DNA of 34,187 nucleotides from Syntrophaceae bacterium (GCA_031292235.1 JARLHM010000191.1:1-34187), one strand, 5' to 3'. Positions 17,438-27,260 are shown, counted from the stretch's first letter. Numbers and translations are program-made. Notes: generated by a model from the letters alone, not told the origin.

Positions 17438-17643
17438 GTCTCCTAAAACATGGCCGGTAATAACCGAAGATGGTTGTCAACAAAGGAGCCAAGTCAATTC
17501 ATGAACTCAGCTCAACGAGACTCCCTTGTCGTTCAGAAACGTAATAATTGCTAGGGAAGGGTGTCGGGTGGCGAATAATAAGGGGAAAACCGTTTTCCGG
17601 AGAACGTTGTCTTCGGGGAAACAAAATATATGTCTTTCGCGAT

Positions 17644-18999
17644 TTAACCGTCCTGCCTCTTGTTGGACATCCTGACGAGTTTCCTAAACAGGGGAGTTTT
17701 CTTCAGCCTTTGCAGGGCGACATCAGAAAGGGCCTTTTCTATTACCTCCGCGCCGCCGACCTGCACAGCGAGATTCAAAACGGCAAGGGCCTGTTTATAT
17801 CTTCCTGTGCGGGCATAAATCAGCGCCGCGTTGTAGTGTAGCCATTCAGGTTCAAAGGGTTCCTTGTCAACCAGGGCCTTTTCATAGTAATCAAGCGCAT
17901 CATCATAGTATCCCATTTGCAGATTTAAATAAACAAGCCGACTGACCGTATAAGGGGCCAGGTTGCTGGACCCTTCAATGGTTTTCCGCACCTGCAAAGA
18001 CTTCCTTTTGTTGCCAAGGATCAGGTGGGCCACTGCGTAATCAGCTAGAGCAAATTGATCCGATGGATCTTTTTTTAACCCACGGTTGTAGTATTTTACG
18101 GCGCTTCGAGGTTCACGCTTCTTATATAGAAAATAATGGCCAAGGTGAAAATCAACCTGAGCGTCATCAGGATCATTGGTAAACGCTTTTTCAAAAAGTC
18201 TGAGCGCCTCCTTTTCCCGATCCAGTTCCAGATAAAGATGCCCCAATTCGGCAAGGAACTGACTGTCCTCGGGGTCCAGTTCCACGGCTCTGTCCAAGTA
18301 ATGTAGCGCCTTTTCGTAATCAGAATCATCCAAATAGATGAGGCCGAGGTTGAAGTAAGGGTCCCCGTTGTCTCCATCGAGGTTTATAGACGCCAGGAAA
18401 TCCTGTTTTGCCTGATCAAGCAGCCCAAGTTTCCAGCATATCAGTCCGCGATTGTTAAACAGGTAGGCCCGACCAACGCTACTCAAGTGAATAGCTTGAT
18501 TAATCAGCTCGTGGGCGTCCTGGAGGCGGTCTTCATCGTACTTCATGAGAGCGGCGTCGTTCAGGCTTCGAACAAGCTTTTCGCGCTCCCACTCACGATG
18601 GGCGCTGAAAACCATATTCCCAGTTCTAAGACTTTCCAGTTTCTTTGTTTCTGTCAAAAGAACGAAGTTGTTGACTTCCAGCCCTTCTTCCAACCAATTG
18701 ACCTCAACGCAAAAAGCGGGAACTTTGTTGGAATCTCCAAAGAAGCTAAGGTAAAGTAATACCTTACGATCAAGGTCGTCAGAAAATTTGTTGATGTCCC
18801 AGATTTCATCGGGGTTTTCAAGGGTGAAAGCGATCCAGGGACCAAAGCCCGTCTTTCCAAATTGCTCTATTGTCAAAGATATTTCAGGGAGAGCCGTGGC
18901 TATTGTCTTATTGTCCGGAAAAGACGGAAGTGACGTATGGTGTGGTTTTGGCGAAAATTCCAAAAAATCAATAGTCTTGTCGATATCCCTTGTCGCCAT
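17644..18999 (-). CDS. Tetratricopeptide repeat protein
   Basis: Several TPR units: AYLFNNRGLICWKLGLLDQAKQDFLASINLDGDNGDPYFNLGLIYLDDSDYEKALHYLDRAVELDPEDSQFLAELGHLYLELDREKEALRLFEKA. Confidence 0.88.
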   Translation of the reverse strand: MATRDIDKTIDFLEFSPKPHHTSLPSFPDNKTIATALPEISLTIEQFGKTGFGPWIAFTLENPDEIWDINKFSDDLDRKVLLYLSFFGDSNKVPAFCVEVNWLEEGLEVNNFVLLTETKKLESLRTGNMVFSAHREWEREKLVRSLNDAALMKYDEDRLQDAHELINQAIHLSSVGRAYLFNNRGLICWKLGLLDQAKQDFLASINLDGDNGDPYFNLGLIYLDDSDYEKALHYLDRAVELDPEDSQFLAELGHLYLELDREKEALRLFEKAFTNDPDDAQVDFHLGHYFLYKKREPRSAVKYYNRGLKKDPSDQFALADYAVAHLILGNKRKSLQVRKTIEGSSNLAPYTVSRLVYLNLQMGYYDDALDYYEKALVDKEPFEPEWLHYNAALIYARTGRYKQALAVLNLAVQVGGAEVIEKALSDVALQRLKKTPLFRKLVRMSNKRQDG

Positions 19000-19208
19000 C
19001 CATTACCTCTGTGTGGAGTTCATAAATCATTGTGTTCATAAAATCAAAATTCTTTTTAGCAATTGGTCATTTTTTAAAAAACGTTCAGTGACTATACGAA
19101 AAAATTAAATTATCACGTTTAAACAAAATAGCACTAAGTGTCACTGTGGTCAACGAATTGAAAATATGCAAGCCCCCTATTCGAAGACAAAAGAAATGAG
19201 AAAACCAG

Positions 19209-19946
19209 TTATACCGAATCTTGTATGTGCGCCAATCTCCAACCCATTGTTATGCCTACAGCCACTATAGCCGCTGTTTCAGTTCTCAAGGTGGTCGGAC
19301 CAAGTGACGTTGCAACAAACCCGGCCGTTGTGAGCCGTGATTCTTCCTGATGAGTAAGCCCTCCTTCAGGCCCGATCACGAAAGTCGCTCGTTTGGGGTT
19401 ACGAGAGTCTAGAACTGTTCCGAGTGGGGGAATTTCCCGATCGAGAGCGAAATAAACAAGACAAGAATCCTTACTAACTCCGCCCAGGAACTGTTCAAGG
19501 TCCATTGGCTCATTGAGCGCCGGCATTGTCGGTCGGCCCGATTGGGCGCAAGCCGATGAAGCGATCTTGAGCCATCGAGTCCGCGCTGAATCTGGACGTC
19601 TATTAGATCGTTCAAAAAGCAAAGGGAAAAACGAATCGACCCCAAGCTCTGTACAATGCCGTATGATTTCCTCCGTCGGCCCCGGTCTTATACACCCAAA
19701 AGCCAGATCAACCTTCACGGGGAATGCGAAGGCATCCTGGGTTGAACTACGTATGTTTCCAATTAATGCGTTTCTACAGTCTATCCCAAGGACCACGTCA
19801 TAGAGACGCGTCCCGTCGAGCGCTATCACACTATCGCCAGATCTGACATGGAGTACCCTTTTTAGGTAGTGCGAGTTCGCTTCGGAAAATAAAATCTTCC
19901 CATCGCAGATTTCACCGTGTGTAACAAAAATTCTACGGTCTCTCAA
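19209..19946 (-). CDS. rsmE: 16S rRNA (uracil(1498)-N(3))-methyltransferase
   Basis: HYLKRVLHVRSGDSVIALDG; FVIGPEGGLTHQEESRLTTAGFVATSLGPTTLRTETAAIVAVG SPOUT knot signature. Confidence 0.93.
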   Translation of the reverse strand: MRDRRIFVTHGEICDGKILFSEANSHYLKRVLHVRSGDSVIALDGTRLYDVVLGIDCRNALIGNIRSSTQDAFAFPVKVDLAFGCIRPGPTEEIIRHCTELGVDSFFPLLFERSNRRPDSARTRWLKIASSACAQSGRPTMPALNEPMDLEQFLGGVSKDSCLVYFALDREIPPLGTVLDSRNPKRATFVIGPEGGLTHQEESRLTTAGFVATSLGPTTLRTETAAIVAVGITMGWRLAHIQDSV

Positions 19947-21109
19947 GATCTGAACCGTCTATGCAGATAGTTTTCGATGCGATCAAGACCCTCAACTATG
20001 TTTTCCATCGAGTTTGTATAAGAAAAGCGAATAAAACCCTCAGCGTTTTCTCCAAAGTCTATTCCCGGGGCGACACCGACACGGGCTTCGCGAAGTATTT
20101 CAAAAGTAAATTCATAAGAGTTCTTTGAAAATTTTCGAGCGTCACACAATATGTAGAAAGCCCCCACTGGATCATGCTTTATCTCAAATCCGATTTCACG
20201 GAGGCGTTTCAGCATGACTTTTCTGCGTTCATTAAATATTCGTTTCATTTCAAAAGTCTGCGATGAAGAGTTCGTAAGCGCTTCTACTCCTGCATACTGG
20301 ATAAAGTCAGCAGCGCTGATGAAGAAATTCTGGCTCATTTTTTGAATCGGCCTTACGCATTCAGGACGACTGATAACGTAACCAAGTCTCCAGCCGGTCA
20401 TAGCGTATAACTTTGAAAAACCGTTCAAAACAAACGAATTGTCGGTAAATTCCAAAATTGAATGCTCCTGTCCTTCGTAAACAAGCCCATGGTAAATTTC
20501 ATCAGAGATAATCGGCACACCCAGATTCGAGATCGCTTTCATGTTCTCCGGCGTTATTAGTGTGCCGGTAGGGTTCGACGGAGAGTTGATCATGATGGCC
20601 TTAGTCCGTTTTGAAATAGCCTTTTTAACCGCGCCGGGGTTCAGTTCAAAGCCATCCTCAGGATGCACAGGCACAAATGTGGGAATCGCCCCCAGGAAAT
20701 TCACAAAATTTGGATAACACGCGTAATGAGGGTCAGAGAGAATGACTTCATCACCAGGGTCTAGGATTGATGCTAGTGTAAGAAATATAGCAGGTGACGA
20801 ACCGGAGGTGATTATTACATTGTCCGGATTGACATCGACATTGTACATACGTTTGTGGCTGGCCGATATCGCGTGACGCAGCTCAGGAATTCCGACACTC
20901 GAAGTATAATGAGTTCTACCCTGTCTCAGGGCCTTGACTCCAGCCTCAACAATATTTGAAGGAGTATCGAAATCGGGTTCTCCAACTTCAAGATGAATGA
21001 CTTCCTCACCCGTTCTGGACATCCGTAGGGCTTCTTCAAGAACGTCCATGACCAGAAATGGGGGTATATTTGCGGACTTCCGCGAAACACATTCGCAAAA
21101 TCTATTCAT
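19943..21109 (-). CDS. PLP-dependent aminotransferase, class I/II
   Basis: HLEVGEPDFDTPSNI, NSPSNPTGTLITPENM, SDEIYHGLVYEGQ, LNGFSKLYAMTGWRLGY (PLP lysine). ATG at 21109 has AGAGG-type RBS (complement of 21116-21123); track start 21145. ATGA overlap with rsmE. Confidence 0.92.
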   Translation of the reverse strand: MNRFCECVSRKSANIPPFLVMDVLEEALRMSRTGEEVIHLEVGEPDFDTPSNIVEAGVKALRQGRTHYTSSVGIPELRHAISASHKRMYNVDVNPDNVIITSGSSPAIFLTLASILDPGDEVILSDPHYACYPNFVNFLGAIPTFVPVHPEDGFELNPGAVKKAISKRTKAIMINSPSNPTGTLITPENMKAISNLGVPIISDEIYHGLVYEGQEHSILEFTDNSFVLNGFSKLYAMTGWRLGYVISRPECVRPIQKMSQNFFISAADFIQYAGVEALTNSSSQTFEMKRIFNERRKVMLKRLREIGFEIKHDPVGAFYILCDARKFSKNSYEFTFEILREARVGVAPGIDFGENAEGFIRFSYTNSMENIVEGLDRIENYLHRRFRS

Positions 21110-21315
21110 AAACAAAATCCTCTGTAAAATAGTCGCAGCGTCCAATGCCTATTTTGCTAAGATAACTATTATAGAAGAACGGGGCGCCGCGGTTCAAACT
21201 TATTAATTGATTTTCCTACCATCCCCTGATAAAATCGCCAAACGCTAGAAAAGCTTTTATTTTTTGTAGAATTGGCTACGCTCTTAACTAAGTAAAAGCT
21301 TTAGGAAAATGTGAT

Positions 21316-22596
21316 ATGTGTTCGAAGCTACAAATACGTTTGTCGGTTATGGTTTTGATCATCGCCTGTTTCGCGTTCATCCCGGATTTTAGCTTTGCGA
21401 CAATATATGGAATAAAGGACCCGAAGGGAGCTTTTGTCCCCAAGGTTTCCGTTGAAGTTGGGAAAAAAGAAATCCTCATTACAAAAGTTGATCCACGCGA
21501 AAAGTTAAAGTCATTCGCTCTTGTTCTTAATCGGAAAAGCCCGGCGCTGATCCGCAATATTAGTTCCGTAAACGTTGAATGGATCGCGTCGGACAATCGA
21601 CCAACAAAACCTGTTCCATTTGCAGGCCCTACTTATGATCCGAACAAGCTGAAGTTCGAAGAATCCGTTACGAGATCCATCGGAATGAAGCTCGTTGACA
21701 AGAGCGCCCGCAATCTCTTTGCCGGCAAGCAATTTTCAGACTTGTTTTCCATGTACCTCGACCAGCAATCATTGGTTCCCAAGGAGGGGGCAACAGAGTC
21801 CGAAGGCGCCGTCAAATTGGGAGCCGGTAGGGACATCTCCATCAATGTAGACAAGACATCGATAACCTTCAACGAAAATAACATTAAAAAGGGCGAGATC
21901 ATAAATGTCGATAATCGATCGGGATTGGATCAGACTCTTGGAGTGGAGATCCCGGAGAAAGACCTGCTTTATACTCAAATTGTTAGAAAACCCGAACAAA
22001 CTAAAGTGCCGAGAGAGATTTGGGGCAAATTCAAGGTTACAGCGGATTCAGGTATTTTTATAGTTCTCATTCCTGACCCCGATCCGGTTCGACTCGCAAA
22101 CCTGAACGGGAAAGAAGTTGTGGTAAAAACATATCAGGGAGACAAGGTCCGGGAATCTATAAAGATCCCTATAAAGACTACTACAGAGTCGTCTGCTGTT
22201 GGATCAGGACATGGCTCTTCAACTTCGGTTCATGAACAGGACCTTAAGCCCCCGGGCAAAACAACCGCGCCTTCCGCCTCACAGGGGACTGAAGCGCCGC
22301 CGGCTTCTATGGAGAAGGTTGGCCCTTCAAGAGAACTGGAAAACAGAGGTGGTTCGACCGTAGTCGGAATCTGGATACTTCAGATTTTCAACTTCGTAGC
22401 TCTTGTCGCCTTGGCGCTTTATGGGGCCTTCTTTGTTCTACCCAAAGTCCAGGTTCTGGAGGCGAGGATATCCAAGAGCGAAATGTTCTTGCATGGAGTG
22501 CGAGAAGCTATAAGAGAGGAACTTGATAAAACTAAAGAAGAGATATTGAACGAGTGCAAAGCTGAGAATCCTCCAAATGAATCTCAGCAGGGTTAG
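21316..22596 (+). CDS. Hypothetical secreted/anchored protein with C-terminal TM helix and coiled tail
   Basis: N-terminal LSVMVLIIACFAFIPDFSFA signal; near C-terminus VVGIWILQIFNFVALVALALYGAFFVLP TM followed by charged helix; low-complexity linker; RBS AGGAAA. Confidence 0.75.
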   Translation: MCSKLQIRLSVMVLIIACFAFIPDFSFATIYGIKDPKGAFVPKVSVEVGKKEILITKVDPREKLKSFALVLNRKSPALIRNISSVNVEWIASDNRPTKPVPFAGPTYDPNKLKFEESVTRSIGMKLVDKSARNLFAGKQFSDLFSMYLDQQSLVPKEGATESEGAVKLGAGRDISINVDKTSITFNENNIKKGEIINVDNRSGLDQTLGVEIPEKDLLYTQIVRKPEQTKVPREIWGKFKVTADSGIFIVLIPDPDPVRLANLNGKEVVVKTYQGDKVRESIKIPIKTTTESSAVGSGHGSSTSVHEQDLKPPGKTTAPSASQGTEAPPASMEKVGPSRELENRGGSTVVGIWILQIFNFVALVALALYGAFFVLPKVQVLEARISKSEMFLHGVREAIREELDKTKEEILNECKAENPPNESQQG

Positions 22597-22703
22597 AATC
22601 CTTCCAAAAATCTTCATTCGATCGGTCCTCATTTTTTAAAGTTGCGCAAGAACCGTTCATAATTTAAATTATGCGATCATTTTTTTATCCGGGAGATCTT
22701 TCA

Positions 22704-23174
22704 ATGTTTGGTCCCATGCCCACTTCGTTTTTTCTGACCGCCGGTAGTGGTGAAGCCTCAATGGAGCTTAACGCCTTTGACGCCGCTTTACTGGACGCCG
22801 GGGTAGGAGACACCAATCTTATCAAAATGAGCAGTATTCTGCCCCCAGGCGCCAAACAGATCGAGCGGATTCCATTAAAAAAGGGGTCTTTTGTTCCTCT
22901 AGCTTACGGAGACAGGTCTTCAGATTTCGCGGGGGTTCAGATTTCGGCGGCGGTTGCTGTTGGGATCCCAGAAGATCCACATGAAGCCGGTCTGATAATG
23001 GAGTTTTCGCATGAAGGTGATCCCGAGAGTTGCGAAAATATTGCGAGGAGCATGGTCAAAGAAGGTATGGAAGTAATTCGTAAACGAAAACTACTCGAGA
23101 TAAAGAGTATTTCCGCTACCCTCAAAGTCACGAGAGTGGGGGCGGTATTTGCTGCGGTGGTGCTATGTCCCTAA
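22704..23174 (+). CDS. pdaD: Pyruvoyl-dependent arginine decarboxylase
   Basis: SFFLTAGSGEASMELNAFDAALLDAGVGDTNLIKMSSILPPGAKQIE (SS self-cleavage site within KMSSILPP), GIPEDPHEAGLIMEFS; GGGAG 8 nt before ATG 22704 (track start 22671). Confidence 0.9.
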   Translation: MFGPMPTSFFLTAGSGEASMELNAFDAALLDAGVGDTNLIKMSSILPPGAKQIERIPLKKGSFVPLAYGDRSSDFAGVQISAAVAVGIPEDPHEAGLIMEFSHEGDPESCENIARSMVKEGMEVIRKRKLLEIKSISATLKVTRVGAVFAAVVLCP

Positions 23175-24019
23175 ATGAGAAAGAATGGTTTACAGAAGCT
23201 TTTGAGAATAACACGGCATTCGCTGTCCATTATACGAAAAAGCTTTATGAGGCTCAAAGCGAATTTCAGAAAATAGAGTTTTATGAAACACCGGTGATGG
23301 GAAGGGTCCTGTCCTTGGATGGATGTTTCATGGTTACTGAAAAGGACTCTTTTGTCTATCATGAGATGATCACTCATCCGGCCGGGGCAATGACGCCACA
23401 TCCGGAGTCAGCGCTTGTAATAGGAGGCGGAGACGGGGGGACTGTGACAGAACTCGTCAAATATCCCAGTTTAAGATCTATAACTCTTTGTGAGATCGAT
23501 GGCGAGGTAGTTTCAACCTGCAAGAGATTTTTCCCGGAGATATCAAGCGGATTGTCCGATTCCCGGGTGAAGGTTGTCTGTCTGGATGGCGCAGCCTACG
23601 TTAAGCAGTTCCAAGACGAATTTGATATAATACTTATTGATTCGACAGACCCCGTAGGTCCAGGAAAAGCACTATATGAAATGGATTTTTACAGGTCCAT
23701 CAAAAATGCTCTCAAAAATGGCGGGGTGGCGACTTTTCAGACTGAAAGCCCATTCTTCATGGCAGATGTTTTCTCGGATACGGTGAAGAATTTGAGGTCA
23801 GTATTTGGGCCTGAGTGTGCGACACCGTATTTGTCAGTCATACCCAGCTACCCTGGCGCTCTGTGGTCGTTCACCATGTGCTCGAACGAACCTAAAGACG
23901 CTTTCAACCCTCAGTCTGGCCTTTCTGACGAACTGTTGAAATCTCTGAATTATTACAATGCGCAAATTCACACTGCGGCCTTTGTCTTGCCGAACTTTGT
24001 GCGCAAGTTGATATCTTAG
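23165..24019 (+). CDS. speE: Spermidine synthase family aminopropyltransferase
   Basis: EFQKIEFYETPVMGRVLSLDGCFMVTEKDSFVYHEMITH; VIGGGDGGTVTELVKY; IILIDSTDPVGPGKALY; overlaps pdaD by 10 nt. Confidence 0.94.
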   Translation: MSLNEKEWFTEAFENNTAFAVHYTKKLYEAQSEFQKIEFYETPVMGRVLSLDGCFMVTEKDSFVYHEMITHPAGAMTPHPESALVIGGGDGGTVTELVKYPSLRSITLCEIDGEVVSTCKRFFPEISSGLSDSRVKVVCLDGAAYVKQFQDEFDIILIDSTDPVGPGKALYEMDFYRSIKNALKNGGVATFQTESPFFMADVFSDTVKNLRSVFGPECATPYLSVIPSYPGALWSFTMCSNEPKDAFNPQSGLSDELLKSLNYYNAQIHTAAFVLPNFVRKLIS

Positions 24020-24037
24020 AAAGCTGGATTCTGTCTT

Positions 24038-24877
24038 ATGTTAGAGCCGCATTTTCTTGACTCACACTCGGCGAAGGTTATAGGAGGCAGACCTGCGATC
24101 CTGGGATGCCCACTGGACGTGACTTCGACATACCGGGCTGGATCCAGCGAGGCCCCTTCAGCTATCAGGATATCCTCTGATTCAATTGAATCCTACTGTC
24201 CTTTGCTCGATAGGGACCTCGCAGACCGCCCCTTTGCGGATTTGGGCGACCTCCGCCTGGCTGGACAGTCTTTAGAAGAAAAATTAGACGAGATTCAGGT
24301 TAATGTTGAGAAAATACTCGCACAGGGTGGGGTCCCTCTCTGTGTTGGAGGGGAGCACACGGTTACTCTCCCTATAATTCAGGCTTTAAAGAAACATTCC
24401 GGAAAGTTCGTTATATTGCACTTGGACGCTCACTCTGACTTACGGGATTCATACGAGGGGCAGAAGATAAATCATTCGACTGTAATGAGACGCGTAGTCG
24501 AGATAACCGGTCATGAAAATCTCATTCAATTCGGGATCAGATCAGGGACTCGCGAAGAATTCCACTGGATCAGGGAACATGGTGTTCTGGCAAGTTTCCG
24601 ACCAGGGCTGGAAAATACAATACTCAAAAGAATCGCAGGAAGACCCGTCTACCTGACCCTGGATCTGGATATCTTGGATCCGGCATGTTTCCCGGGTGTA
24701 GGGAATCCCGAGGCAGGAGGTTGGGCGTACAACCTTCTGGAAAGATTTATCAAGTTTCTTGTGCATGTTGATATTATCGGCCTGGATGTTGTGGAGCTAA
24801 TGCCTTCGATTGACAGGTCTGAGATGAGTTCAATAACGGCGGCGAAGATAATCCGGTCATTGTTGCTGGTCTGCTAG
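24038..24877 (+). CDS. speB: Agmatinase / ureohydrolase family
   Basis: GGEHTVTLP, HLDAHSDLRDSYEGQKINHSTVMRR, LTLDLDILDPACFPGVGNPEAGG Mn-binding motifs; follows speE. Confidence 0.92.
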   Translation: MLEPHFLDSHSAKVIGGRPAILGCPLDVTSTYRAGSSEAPSAIRISSDSIESYCPLLDRDLADRPFADLGDLRLAGQSLEEKLDEIQVNVEKILAQGGVPLCVGGEHTVTLPIIQALKKHSGKFVILHLDAHSDLRDSYEGQKINHSTVMRRVVEITGHENLIQFGIRSGTREEFHWIREHGVLASFRPGLENTILKRIAGRPVYLTLDLDILDPACFPGVGNPEAGGWAYNLLERFIKFLVHVDIIGLDVVELMPSIDRSEMSSITAAKIIRSLLLVC

Positions 24878-24973
24878 TTAATATTATTCGTTGATTGTGA
24901 TATGAGTCGGCCCATGATCAGTTTTATGGGTCATGTAGTTATAAGATGGTCGTGAGGTCAAAGCGATCAGCAA

Positions 24974-26122
24974 ATGCTAAGCCAGACAAAAATGACTATG
25001 GACGGGAAAACCTGGTATTTGGGATTGGTGTCCCGACTGTTTTTCGGCCCCTTGGTTTTTTGCGCTATCCTTGCTATTTGCTGTATTTCGACAAAGGGGT
25101 ACTCCGCGGATTATTCCGTTAACCAGGTGAATCCGGCAGGTGGATGTCCCGATCTTGTTGATCTGATAAAAAAACTGTCACCCAGTGTTGTCAGCATTGC
25201 AGTTGAAAGAAAGGAAATCCCTGGTCGTAGCTCTGGTTCCACTTGGCCTATGAGGGAAGACGCAGCGAGCATCGGCGACAAGGGTAAAAACAAAGACCCA
25301 CTTCTGAGCGACAGTATAGGAAGCGGGTTTTTCTGCGACAGGGAAGGGCACATAGTCACGAACGCGCACGTTGTCGACTCGGCCGAAAAGATTCAGGTGA
25401 CCTTATCTACAGGCAAAGTTCTTCCGGCTAGGGTAGTGGCCGTACATCCCCGTGTAGACTTGGCGTTGGTAAAGGTTGACCCCGAGTTTGAGGCGCAGGA
25501 AGCGAAGATAGGCGATTCATCAAAAGTAGAAGTGGGTCAGTGGGTACTTGCGGTAGGGAACCCATTCGGACTAGGACGAACCGTCACTGTAGGGATTGTC
25601 AGCGGAAAAGGACGTTTCCTGGGATTGGGGCCGGATGACAATTTTATTCAGACCGACGCCTCCATCAACCCAGGAAATTCAGGTGGACCGCTTTTTAATA
25701 TGATTGGCGAGGTCATAGGCATAAATACAGCCATAATAGCGTCAGGGAAAGGAATTGGGTTCTCAATTCCATGCAATTATGTGAGGGAGTTACTCGAACA
25801 GAAGCCTGGCCACCGCAACAAGACCAGCGGATGGTTAGGCGTTTATGTTGATGACATCGACGAAATCAAGGCTAAATCATTAGGCCTTTCGTCTCCTGAT
25901 GGGGTAATGGTGGGTGATGTTCTCGGCGCGACTCCGGCTTTTCTTGCAGGCATTCGTAAAGGCGATCTTATCTTGCGCGTAGATGGGAAACCAATTCATA
26001 ATGGGAAACATCTATCTTCGATTGTTTCAGGTAAAAAGCCGGGAGATGTTGTCCGTATGGTGGTTCTTAGGGAGAACAACCCCCGAAATGTTGATGTAGT
26101 GATGGGCAGCCCTCCGGAATAA
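24974..26122 (+). CDS. HtrA/Deg-family trypsin-like serine protease with C-terminal PDZ domain
   Basis: Signal/TM N-terminus; triad regions TNAHVVDS, RVDLALVKVD, DASINPGNSGGPLFN; PDZ GVMVGDVLGATPAFLAGIRKGDLILRVDGKPI. Confidence 0.93.
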   Translation: MLSQTKMTMDGKTWYLGLVSRLFFGPLVFCAILAICCISTKGYSADYSVNQVNPAGGCPDLVDLIKKLSPSVVSIAVERKEIPGRSSGSTWPMREDAASIGDKGKNKDPLLSDSIGSGFFCDREGHIVTNAHVVDSAEKIQVTLSTGKVLPARVVAVHPRVDLALVKVDPEFEAQEAKIGDSSKVEVGQWVLAVGNPFGLGRTVTVGIVSGKGRFLGLGPDDNFIQTDASINPGNSGGPLFNMIGEVIGINTAIIASGKGIGFSIPCNYVRELLEQKPGHRNKTSGWLGVYVDDIDEIKAKSLGLSSPDGVMVGDVLGATPAFLAGIRKGDLILRVDGKPIHNGKHLSSIVSGKKPGDVVRMVVLRENNPRNVDVVMGSPPE

Positions 26123-26698
26123 TTAAATATTCTCTGTAATCTCAGATTCTCGCCGGATGACCTCGATCAATTCTGTTGTAGCGCGTACTAAATCGGCATT
26201 CACAATTTTGTAGTGGAAAAGCGCCGCGAACTCAAGTTCCCTTTTCGCATTCTGAAGCCTTATTTTTATTGACTCTTCGGTGTCAGAACCGCGTAGCCGG
26301 AGACGTTGCTCGAGAACTCCAAAGTCAGGAGGCATTATGAATATGCCAATGGCTTCGTCGATCTTTCGGAACACATCCATGGCGCCGTTGACATCAATAT
26401 CCATGATGCATCGCCGTCCATTTCGTAACGCCTTCCGGATCGGTTCAACAGGTGTCCCGTACATGGCTCCGTGAACTTCTTTCCATTCCAGAAAGCCGTC
26501 GTTGCCAATCATTTCGAAAAAGCGCGTCCTGTCAACAAAATAGTAATCGACAGCCTCTACTTCACCTTTTCTGGGCTCCCGGGTTGTACACGAGATTGAA
26601 TAAGAAAGGTCTGGTAGAGTGGTCCTGACGCGACGGATCAAAGTAGATTTACCAGCTCCGGACGGAGCTGAAAGAACAAACAAGACTGGTTTGATCAA
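26123..26698 (-). CDS. gmk: Guanylate kinase
   Basis: LFVLSAPSGAGKSTLIRR P-loop; SISCTTREPRKGEVEAVDYYFVDRTRF; FIMPPDFGVLEQRLRLRGSDTEESIKIRLQNA. Confidence 0.95.
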   Translation of the reverse strand: MIKPVLFVLSAPSGAGKSTLIRRVRTTLPDLSYSISCTTREPRKGEVEAVDYYFVDRTRFFEMIGNDGFLEWKEVHGAMYGTPVEPIRKALRNGRRCIMDIDVNGAMDVFRKIDEAIGIFIMPPDFGVLEQRLRLRGSDTEESIKIRLQNAKRELEFAALFHYKIVNADLVRATTELIEVIRRESEITENI

Positions 26699-26808
26699 GG
26701 CTGACTCCTCAATTTACTCAAGAACGAGTGGCTGTTCTCATATTGAAAATGACACCGGACCTGTATATTCATTTTGCTAAAATTTTGTCCAGCGGGAAAT
26801 CCGGTTTG

Positions 26809-26838
26809 TTGACACAGTTGGCAGTGATTAGCTATCTT
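26809..26838 (+). promoter_or_regulatory. Candidate sigma70 promoter
   Basis: TTGACA (26809-26814), 18 nt spacer, TATCTT (26833-26838), about 30 nt upstream of the ORF at 26870. Confidence 0.45.
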
Positions 26839-26869
26839 TTGCCTGATAATAAAAACGAAGGTCCAGATA

Positions 26870-27187
26870 ATGATTCGAAAAGTCCTGGTAGCCGTGTTGT
26901 TGGCGCTGAGTCTTATAATGACAATATACGGAGGGTTTTTCCGTAAATTCTTGGTGTATGACAACCTGGAGAAATTCGATAAGTTGAAAAACGTTGGGAT
27001 AACAATAAAAGTCCCGGGTTATGAGAACGCTTCCGAGACTTTTACACCTGAGTCTCAGTGGTTTTCGGAGCCTGAAATGGTCCGGGCAATGACCTTTGAA
27101 GGGGTAAAGCGTTACAAGGACGGAAAACTCATCTCAAACTATCCTGATCTTCGTATGCTGAAGGGCCGGATCCCATGCCCGACCTGA
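26870..27187 (+). CDS. Small hypothetical protein with N-terminal membrane anchor
   Basis: MIRKVLVAVLLALSLIMTIYGGFFRKFLVYDNLEKF...; AAGG-type RBS; same strand and upstream of the NapH-like gene. Confidence 0.65.
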   Translation: MIRKVLVAVLLALSLIMTIYGGFFRKFLVYDNLEKFDKLKNVGITIKVPGYENASETFTPESQWFSEPEMVRAMTFEGVKRYKDGKLISNYPDLRMLKGRIPCPT

Positions 27188-27260
27188 ATCTAAAAATGGA
27201 CGTCGGGAACGTCCTAATACAAGTTGCTCATTGACAAGAAGCGAGTTAGGAGAATATTAC

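Noticed and set aside
21249-21303. Two copies of AAAAGCTTT palindrome (21249-21258 and 21293-21303)
   Set aside because: Short, AT-rich and likely chance in a divergent intergenic region; no spacing or partner evidence for an operator.
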